From NCBI GenBank assembly GCA_027604005.1, contig JADGJT010000290.1, positions 1 through 30,194 on the forward strand: a stretch of 30,194 nucleotides of DNA, written 5' to 3'. Below, one piece after another: positions 10,774 through 19,294 of this stretch; position 1 is the stretch's first letter, and every line of letters starts with the position of its first letter. A program made the position numbers and the translations under genes. The notes below the pieces were generated by a model. That model was given only the letters and a program-made list of their open reading frames with translations, was not told the origin of the DNA and ran no database searches. This DNA comes from Dinochytrium kinnereticum (lineage: Eukaryota; Chytridiomycota; Chytridiomycetes; Chytridiales; Chytridiaceae).

Positions 10774-11530
10774 AACATGTGCTAAAAATATTCAATATGA
10801 GATATTCAATAAAAATAAAAATAATGATGATATTCCGTGTGAGATATGCAGAGTGAATAATAATGCATATTGTTTATTATTTTAGGTTTATTTATTTTAT
10901 TCTCATATTTTGAAATAATTAATTAATAAATAATGCAGTCATATAAAAGCCCATCAAGCAACCCGCACAGCAAAAGAAAGACAAGACAGAGAGAGACACT
11001 CTGCCTAGTGTCACATGCTGCTTCTGTCAAGTAATACAATAAAATAACAATGTGCCTGCTGTGTGCCTGCAAGGCAAATTAATAACTGAATATTTGATAT
11101 TCAATAAATAATAAAAAAAGGGCTTTCAAAAGAATAATGAATTATTAGAAATAATAATAATCCATTCAATGATAAATAACAATAATAATAATAATAATAT
11201 ACTGCTTTGTATTTAAAAGACATCAGCGTTTCAATCCCAAACAGTATCGCGTGATGCTCTCCCTGTTTAGAAGGAAGAATAAAAAGGCCGCGCAAAAAAA
11301 GAAAGCAAAGAAAAGAAAAAGAAAACAAAGAGAGACAGCCAACGAAAAAAAAGTCCACAGAGATTTTTATGAGGGAGCGAAGCAGCCAAAAGAGTGTAGT
11401 GTCGCGTAAAAGGGAGGCACCTCAAAAGAGAAAAACAAAAAACGAACCGAATCTAAAAAATACTGCATAAAGAGAAAAAAAAAACCAAAGAAAAAGAAGC
11501 CGGTGAAGAAAAAACAGAGAATGAAACTCT
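10774..11530. other. AT-rich intergenic region
   Basis: Strongly AT-rich, unlike the neighbouring coding sequence. GATATTCAATAAA occurs at 10801-10813 and again at 11096-11108, and GTGCCTGC is repeated around 11051-11070. There is an ATA repeat about 11182-11200. It probably holds the upstream region of the glucoamylase and the 3' UTR of the surface protein. No gene seen. Confidence 0.6.
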
Positions 11531-12643
11531 CTAAAGCGCAAAAACAGCCAGCACAAACCCAGCAACCGGCGCAAACAATGACCCCAGACCCCCTCCAGCA
11601 GCCCCACCCGTCTTCGTCGCCCCGGTCCCCACAGCACTCACAGAAGCAGTCCCACTCGGCAACGCCACACTCGTGGTGACTCCCGCAGCCCCCGCAAGCG
11701 CCACCCTAGGATTCTGATTGGGCAGCTCAGCCCTGCAAATTCGTTGTTGGTTGACCAGATCAAACACGCGGAGCTGATTGATGGAGTTGAAGGAGTAGGC
11801 GACTGAGGGTTCTTGAATGAGGGTGTAGTTTTGGCTGTCAAGACCGTTGGTGGGGATCACATCGCCCACGACAAAGTTGACGGCAATGTCGTTTTCGACA
11901 ATGTTGCCTGCAGCATCCTTGCCCACCACGCCAGCGTACCATCTGGTCTGCATGGCGCCCTGGTTGGTAAGAGAGTGATGGGTTTGGGGTCAGTGGAATT
12001 GATGCTACTGTTTTTGGCTCTCCGCGCCTTCTCTGTGCTTGTTCTTCTTCTCTCAATGGCCAAAAAAAAAAAAAAAAAAGAAAAGGAAGAATGACTTACC
12101 AGGAAAGTAAAGTTCCTAACCATGAACTAAGAGAGACAAATTAAGGCAGACGAAAAAAGATGAAAAGGTCAAATTCAGGAATCAGCCAAAAAAACAAAAA
12201 AAAAAACAAAAACCAAACAAAGCATGGCCCCAGCCACGTCAGCCCAGTCCACTCCTCTTCCAAAACAAATGTTCTCTCCCAAACCACACAAAACAACCAT
12301 ACACAACCTCACCACCCGCTCATACCACCTCCCACCCAACAAACCCAACACCAATCCCTCCAAAAACAAAAAAAAAAAGAAAAAAAAAGGACAAAAAACC
12401 TACCGTACACCCATCCAGCACAACCACCGTCCCAGAACACTGCAACGCCGCCCCTCCATTCATCGCCTGAAACTCACTCTCCTTAACCAGCGGCGCCGTC
12501 ACCCTCCCAGGCACCCAACCAGCCGGCAACACATTCCGATTGCACAAGTTCAGCTGCGGGGCCGCCGTCACACTCTGAGCGATCGCATGAGAGGCCAGAA
12601 GGGTGGTTGCGGCGGTGGCGAGGAGGAGGGTGGATGAGACCAT
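11531..12643 (-). CDS. GPI-anchor-like surface protein with DM13-like domain
   Basis: Three exons on the minus strand (12643-12404, 12126-12100, 11959-11531) give 231 aa. The middle exon is only 27 nt (FMVRNFTFL). The N-terminus is a signal peptide (ALLASHAIAQ-like, cleavage near residue 22). The domain over about 50-160 reads SGTVVVLDGCT, FMVRNFTFL, TRWYAGVV, AVNFVVGDV, which resembles a DM13 or related beta-sandwich fold; this is a tentative match. Before the C-terminus there is a Ser/Thr/Gly/Ala-rich stretch, then a hydrophobic tail ending FVLAVFAL, typical of a GPI-anchor signal. So it is likely attached to plasma membrane or wall. The role is unknown. NFT (exon 2) and NYT (exon 3) are potential N-glycosylation sites. 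Confidence 0.75.
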
Positions 12644-13306
12644 GGTGGTGTTGACTGTTCAAAGTGAGCTGCAGGTTGGAAAAAGAGGAAATCGTGTGGT
12701 CCCCGCCCCTTGAGACGTCAGGATGGGGTGGAAGGGATGGAAGGGACCTTGCCGCTAGAGGTAATACAGATTTGAGCCAATCAGGGTTGGGTGAAAAGCG
12801 TGACGGAAAGCCAATCAGGGGATAGTTGCCCACTATTATCCAATCAAATCTCACTCTAAAGACGTTTTTCATGTATTGGAAAAGAAAAAAAAGGATTAAC
12901 AAAAACCACCTCCACAAAGACAAAGTCCAGTGATGAATGGAATTAGCTCACAAAAAAACAACACCCCATTATTTACGAGCCCAATAATAAAATAATTATA
13001 AACTTTTAAGGGTAAGGTTGGCTAAGAAAGGTGGACTTAATGAGAAAATGTAGAAGTGGGAAGGCAGGTGAGGTAAAGCGGAAGTGGGGGGGATGGGACG
13101 AGGGGATATTTGAGTTTACCAAGAGACTCAAAAAGAAAAAAGAAAAAGAAAAAAACAACGAATAAATGAGTCCTCTCAGTGTCTTAAAGATGTAGAGAAA
13201 AAAAACACATCATTCAAAAAAAAAAGGGGAATAATCCATTCCGCATATCAAAGAGCCAAAACAAAACACCCAAGAATCAATCCAAAAAAGCACAACATGC
13301 CATAAC
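12644..13306. other. Intergenic between surface-protein gene and MYND gene
   Basis: Carries the promoter of the surface-protein gene (with the CCAAT boxes listed separately) and the 3' flank of the Sel1/MYND gene. The rest is A-rich with no coding frame I can support. Confidence 0.55.
12777..12844 (+). promoter_or_regulatory. Three CCAAT boxes upstream of the surface-protein gene
   Basis: CCAATCA occurs three times, starting at 12777, 12811 and 12840, about 134-200 bp upstream of the start codon at 12643. CCAAT is bound by the conserved HAP/NF-Y complex in fungi. Three identical cores within 70 bp are more than expected by chance. Confidence 0.5.
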
Positions 13307-16300
13307 TCAACCCTCAACAGCCGTCGCCATCTTCTTCATCTGACACATATGAGCGTGTCCCCGAATCCAATGCGCAATCTACACAGCAATATCAAAGAAA
13401 GAAAAGAGAAAAAAACATGTTATTACCATCACCAAAAAAAAACAAAAAAAAACAAACAAACAAACAAAAAAACACCCAAACCCCACCTGGCAATTCGTGC
13501 TACAATACCGTGCCATCAAACACCCCGAACAAGTCTTGGTCCTCCCAACAGCATGACAAGCAAGGCACTCCTTCGCAATGCTGTTGGCAGGTTCATCCCC
13601 CTCCACCATTCTCAGCACTTTCGACGGAACTTTTGACCACGGGGTGGACCGAACGTGAGTGCCCCCTGTCACAAGGGCGTACTTGACTTCAAGGGTAAGC
13701 CGGGTTTTGAGGTCGCCATTAATGACTGCCCATCAAAAGGCGGGAGAAGAAAAAAGAGGGAAAAAAAACAGTATCGCAGGGTTGGTTAGGGACGATCATG
13801 TTTGAGGTAGATTAAATGGAGGGTTTTGAGACGGGGGAAAAAAAGGTTCAGAAAAGGAATGATCCAGTCACGAAAAAGCATGGAAAGAAAAAGAGCGAAA
13901 GGAGCAAAAAAACAAACGAACAAACTTACTCTGCGGAAGAAACGGGAACCGAACAGCTTCAGCCTCTAACGCTTTCGCGAAATGGTCGACAACGAGTCTC
14001 ACATTCTTGATCGCGAAATGGTTTCCGGCGATGGTGTAATGAGCATCAGGAACACGCTGCAAAACGTGCAATAAGAAGAACAAAACAAAAAAAAACGAAA
14101 AAACACGATATGTTAGCCATAAGCATCTGCCCCAAAAAGCCTTACCAAAGCACAAAAAAAAAACAAGAAAGACAAAAAAAAGAAAAGAAAAGAAAAACCA
14201 ACCCTATGATCAACCTGCACCATCCCTAAAAACCTCCCCAAATCTAAAATGCTCTTCTCCCTACACAAGGTTCCCGGCATATTACTATAACAAACCCCCC
14301 TTTGATACCAAATCTCCGGCATCCTCTCCACCCAACCCGCTTCAGCGGCCTCCGCCCGATTATAATCCTCTACAGCAGCATCCCAAAGCCCAAGCTTAGC
14401 TTTAAACGATCCTCTCAAAAGATAAGGCAACGGGTCGTCCAGCACCGAAGCATCCGGATGAAGTCTCGGGTGAGCATCTTCCAGCTTAACATCATCGTCA
14501 GCAGAAGTAGGGTCTTGAAGCTCCGGATCCACGTCAGCGGGAAGGTTAGATGTGGTGTTTGGTTTCAGCTGCGCAGCGGTGGTAGAGGCTCGATCAGATT
14601 TGACCTCCTGCACGCACCCATTGGCATCCTTAGCATCGGCGACTCTCCTTTCCCGTGCCGCAATGATCCAATCCAACGCAACGATCGCAACTTCCGGCGT
14701 TCTCGCATACATATTCACAAACACATCAGCGATCCTAGCCTCATGCAACAACGCAGGAGCATAACAAGGCCGTCCATCCTCACCCCCCACACAACCACTC
14801 CTACCCATCCCAAACTCAGCAATGACCGTGTGAATGCAGAGAGCGGCCAAGATCCTAAACGCCTGATTGGTGTGATCAAACAACCCCCAAAACGATCTTA
14901 TGCAGGCCCCAAGCTCCGCAACAGCTTTGTGTGTGACATGTTCGGAAGCGTAGACCTCAAACGCCAATAAATTCTTCTTGGCTTCCAAAAGGTCAAGCGC
15001 AGTAGTGGAGTGGGTTGGGTAATGTCGAAGAATGTCGCTCACAGTCGGCGATCGAGCGGATTTCTCATGAAGCGGTGCTGGGGCGGCTTTTGCAGATGAT
15101 CCTGAGTGATTCGCAAAAGCAGCCTGACTAGCTAACACAGAGAGAGCCTGACTCGCCGCGTGAGTTCCATTAGGAGCGGCTGGTAAAGGTTGTGGAGGGT
15201 GAGTCTGTCCGTTCACTCCATTCGCCGTCGTCAAGTCATTGAAAGGTCTGGGCGGTTTCTCCGACGCTCCAGAATTAGGTTGAGGAGTGGATTGGTTGCT
15301 CTGAGATAGGGTTTTTAACGCGGAAATGGTGGTGAGGTAGATCATTTTGTTGACGTTGATGCTGTCGGATTTGTGGCCAATGGAGTTGAGAAGGGACTGA
15401 ATGTTTCGGTAGCCTTCGTGTTCGGTTTCAATGCCATCGTCTTCGTTCGCTTTTTTGCGAGCCGCGGCTTGGGCCACGCTGCTCATAAGAACGCCGTCTC
15501 CTTGTGCGGCAAAGACGGCACCCGGCGCTAGTGGTCCATTCGGAGCTGAATCCTTTGAGGAACATTCGACGCGGTTCGCAGCAAAGCGTTACTAGTTAAT
15601 TATAACCATGAAAGAACCATGAAGTAAAGCAAAGATAAGAAAAGAAAAGAAAAAAGGAAGAAGGTGCAAGCTTTTTTGTTCACCATGGAACCAACCTCAT
15701 ATCCACCTGTCGGCGTGACGATTGGCAAAAACGGGACTCCCAAATTGTCCGTTAATATCCCAGGCTGTCTCATCCCCTCCGCCGTATTCCAAACTGGCGC
15801 CACACTTTCCGTTAGACTATGAAGCGTCACAATCGCCGGATCAAACGCATCACTATTACACTTCTCCATCCCAGATCTCGAAGCCGCCTTATGCCACTTC
15901 GCAGCGATATCCAGATCTCTCTCAACACCTTGACCAGCACGATACATATTCCCAACAGCCCACTGAGCTGGTTGAAACCCCTGCACTGCGGCAGCATGAT
16001 ACCAATAAAAGGCCTTCTTATACTCCTTAGGATCCACTTTGGCCGCCTCGACGTGAGCGTTCCCCAATAACCATTGAGCTCGGACGTAACCGGATTTCGC
16101 GGCACGACGGTACCATGTTCTCATCTCTTTAGCGTTGGGGATAGCCCCGTGCTGGGTGGTCGAAAGACCTGTTGCATAGTCGTGAAAGGATCGAGGGGTT
16201 TTGAGATTTCGGGCGGCGGATTCTAGGACTTCGATGGATTCACATGAGGGGTCCATGGAGAGGAGGGCGAGACGCACTGCTGACGGGAAGTGGTGACGCG

Positions 16301-17273
16301 CGGTGGCCTGTTGATACCAATGTGCAGCCTGAACAAAGTTCACAACCGTTCCTGGAAACCAGCTGTTAATACATGTGGGCAGGCTAGAAGAATAGCGACA
16401 GGAAGAGCATCAACTACCTTTTCCCTTCTCCAACGCCTGCCCAACTTTAAACATCGCAAAGACGCTCCCCTTCTCCGCAGCCGTCAAAAACAACGAAAAC
16501 GCAATCCCCTCATCCCTAACAACCCCATCACCACGTTCATACATGCTTGCCAACCTCATCATCCCATCCGAATGTCCAAGTTGCGCGGCCCGTTGCAAGA
16601 ATCCAAACGCCGTATTCAAATCGGACGGGCAACCAATTCCGCGCCTATACGAATCCCCAAGCAACTGCATGATGGGTGCCATCTGATGTGAAGGAAGCGG
16701 GGACGTCGGCGCAGGTATGTCAGGACGTGGAGAAGAGGGTCGATGAGGCTCCTCTTTTGATTTTTCCCCTCCTTTAACGGCCGATCCATCTTTCTTCACC
16801 CCCAGTCCCATCTTCTTCGGACTGGCTGCCGATTCCCACAAAGCCCCCGTGGGCGGTGGCTCATCAATCAAATCCGCTGAAGCCGCACTGGTAAGCCAAG
16901 CCAAAGCCAACTGCTCATCCCGCAAAACACCCCCACTTCCAGTTTGAAGAAAAACGCCATAAATCGCCATGGCTCGTGGGTCCCCAGCAAGAGCATGCTT
17001 GAGTACTTTAGCCGGGAAGGATGGAGACGAAGGCTTTGCTACGGTCCACGAGACTTGGTGAATAAGGGACAATACCCTTTCCGAATAAGACGGCGTCTTC
17101 TCTTCTGCAGTCGGAGTAGCCGATTGCGACGGCGTGGTACCCGACGCCGGTTGAGACATGGATTCACCTCGAGAGGAGTTTGTAATCGGGCGCTTTGTGG
17201 AGGTTCCCATTGAGCTGTGAGCCCTTTGGTCAGCACCGCAGTGAAGCGGTTTATTTATTTTGTTGTTTTGCAT
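13307..17273 (-). CDS. Sel1-repeat, TPR-like and MYND zinc-finger protein
   Basis: Six exons on the minus strand (17273-16418, 16351-15696, 15552-14203, 14056-13930, 13725-13487, 13378-13307) give 1099 aa; starting at the ATG at 17210 would give 1078. Residues about 60-500 hold Sel1 repeats (for example FGFLQRAAQLGHSDGMMRLA, FYWYHAAAVQGFQPAQWAVG). After a low-complexity linker comes a helical region with a TPR-like pair (PYLLRGSFKAKLGLWDAAVE, IWYQRGVCYSNMPG). The C-terminus is a complete MYND finger, with ligands C1050, C1053, C1062, C1065, C1071, C1075, H1084 and C1088, split by the last intron. Sel1/TPR arrays scaffold protein complexes and MYND fingers bind proline-rich partners, so it is probably an adaptor; the cell process is unknown. 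The weakest junction is 15695/15553. If wrong, there are two genes, with starts at 17273 and 15486, but then only about 110 bp would separate them. Confidence 0.72.
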
Positions 17274-17438
17274 TTTTCGATTTTCGAGTGGGCCGTTGGG
17301 AACGGCGGGCGGGCCATCGACCAGCTTGGTATCGGCAGCGACAGAATGTGCTGATGCAATGGCTACAGTGCCAGAAGGGTTGTGGCTGAGGGAGGGTGTT
17401 GGATTAAGCAGGTGTTGAGGATGACTTCAACGGTCTCT
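17274..17438. other. Short spacer between MYND gene and CDGSH gene
   Basis: 165 bp between the CDGSH stop codon and the Sel1/MYND start, both genes on the minus strand. It must hold the CDGSH 3' end and the MYND promoter. No specific element recognised. Confidence 0.5.
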
Positions 17439-18056
17439 TCATGCGGACGACGGAGGAGGCGGTTTGAACCCACACTGCACACAAAGCACAGTGACCGCAG
17501 AGTGGTCATTCTGGCACTCCTTCTGGGCCTTTATGTATTTCAAAGGTAGACTCGTGTCTGATTGAATGAGTAAAACATGCAGTGGGATGGGGGGGACTCA
17601 CGGCTGGCATCGCAATATGGAGGTGCCTTTGTGTACTTGCAGTTACATATCTGGTACATTGTTTGCGCTCGTCCGTCCTTCAAAGTCCCAGGAACGACCC
17701 ACTTGAGGGGCTTGAATCCTGTTCCAATGTGGCTGTCTACAGTGTGTGGATGGTTATGTATATGCTTCTGCAGTTGCCTCAATAAATGCTTACTATCGCA
17801 CCAAGGTTGAGACTTGCTCAATCCACATGTACACCATCTCTTTGCCTCCCCAACCTTCACGTTCCTCACATTGATAGGCCCATACTGTTAAAATGATCAG
17901 CCTGGACGAAATTCCACCATTGTTGAGCACCATTGGAACGCATGGCTTAAGGCATGGTGCCTGCGTTAAATCCTCAATATCCAACGCATCGTCCGCAACG
18001 ACAGCGTTCTGCTCCGTCATGATTGTCGCTGCGTTGGTGTCGTCGGCTATTCCCAT
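17439..18056 (-). CDS. Double-CDGSH iron-sulphur protein (CISD3-like)
   Basis: Four exons on the minus strand: 18056 to about 17940 or 17931, then 17884-17794, 17736-17602 and 17557-17439. The product is 153 or 156 aa. Two zf-CDGSH motifs are rebuilt by splicing: WCTCGLSKSQPWCDNSH and CNCKYTKAPPYCDASH. Each has the three Cys and one His that hold a 2Fe-2S cluster. The arrangement of two motifs in one short chain matches mitochondrial CISD3 (MiNT) rather than single-motif mitoNEET, so a mitochondrial iron-sulphur or electron-transfer role is likely. The start ATG at 18056 was chosen as the first ATG in frame. The donor of intron 1 is uncertain (GTTCCA at 17939 or GTGCTC at 17930). Introns 2 and 3 are 57 and 44 nt. 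It is divergent from the kinase gene. Confidence 0.82.
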
Positions 18057-18131
18057 CGTTTTCCGTCTGATACTTGCATCCGCCAACAGCTCGGATGCAA
18101 GTCCCAATCTGAAGCACTTGTCACACACGCG
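18057..18131. promoter_or_regulatory. 75-bp divergent promoter with perfect inverted repeat
   Basis: Only 75 bp separate the CDGSH start codon (minus) from the kinase start codon (plus). Inside, ACTTGCATCCG (18072-18082) and CGGATGCAAGT (18092-18102) are exact reverse complements with a 9-nt spacer. This is a good candidate for a symmetric operator serving both genes, or a hairpin in a 5' UTR. Confidence 0.6.
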
Positions 18132-19293
18132 ATGGCTCCCAACAATCCATTTGGGTGGGTTCCAACCATGAGTCCAGCGCTAACCTCACGCTAAAAGGGT
18201 GGCTCAGGCTTTTGTCGAGGGCTTCATAACGTCCTTCAAGGCTCCAACAGAGGTGAAGCTCGGCTCAAAGAGCTTCAACATCGTCCGCAAGATCGGGGAG
18301 GGAGGTGAGCTGCTATCCGCCACCACAAGTCACTTACCGTGAAACAGGTTTCTCTTACGTTTACCTTGTCAAGGAAGCACGATCAAAAGGAGATGTGACG
18401 TCTCCAACAACCCTTTACGCGCTGAAAGAGTGCCGCTTCCAGCTACCAGAGCAGGAGATCCGCATCAAGGCGGAGATCAGTGCCCTGTCCTCCATCGACT
18501 CGCCATATGTGCTAAAGCTAGTTGATTCTGCAATCATATCGCAGCCAAAGAAGGACGCCAAAGCGTTTCTTTTGTTCCCTTATCATGGCCGAGGGACAGT
18601 GCAGGATCTGATAGAGAAAGGACCCTTGGACACCAAGCAAATCCTCGAGATTGGCCGCGACGTTGTAAAAGGCTTGTTGGCGTTCCAGTAAGTGATCATC
18701 CGTTCCCGCTTTTACAATATTTATCACAACATATTTCTTATAATTGTCTCCTCAAAGTACTCGAAAGCCATCCCTCGCTTTCCGAGATCTGAAGCCTGCC
18801 AATATTCTCCTCAATGAAGAAGGTCAAGCAGTCTTGATGGACCTCGGCTCTGTGACGGAATCCAACGTCACCATTTCTTCCAGAAAGGATGCCCTGGTCC
18901 TCCAGGACCTCTGCGCTGAAACCGTCACTGCGCCGTTCCGCGCTCCGGAACTCTTCGAGCCGTCTGTGGGACAGTCAATCACCGCGAAAACCGACATTTG
19001 GGCACTTGGCTGCACACTCTACGCGATGGCCTACGGGGAGCCACCTTGTAAGAATATAAACAACAAAAAAAAAGGTTTCTGACTATAAGCTATTTTACAA
19101 CAACAACAAAAAATCAATAGTTGACGGCACAGCGACCGCCACCATATGCGGCAAGGTCAAGTTTCCAGCCTCGGACCAGCACAGCCTAGGCTTCAGAAAT
19201 CTAGTTCAAGCCATGCTCGAATTCTCCAGCGACTCCCGTCCTAACACGACACAAGTTCTCGAAAGCATAGAAGCTCTCCTTTCATCATCATGA
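18132..19293 (+). CDS. STK16/Env7-like serine/threonine protein kinase
   Basis: Five exons: 18132-18154 (or -18158), 18198 (or 18208)-18304, 18348-18687, 18758-19047, 19121-19293. The product is 310 aa (308 with the alternative first splice); both are in frame. Kinase motifs in order: glycine loop GEGGFSYVYLV, lysine in LYALKECRF (about K70), catalytic loop RDLKPANILL (D about 167), MDLGS (in place of DFG) and RAPELF. The run VLMDLGS, LQDLCAE, RAPELF, TDIWALGCTLYAM is characteristic of the STK16/MPSK1 family (yeast Env7), which acts on Golgi, endosome or vacuole membranes. The usual HRD triplet reads FRD here. Its stop codon is one base from that of the convergent repair gene. Confidence 0.88.
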
Positions 19294-19294
19294 T

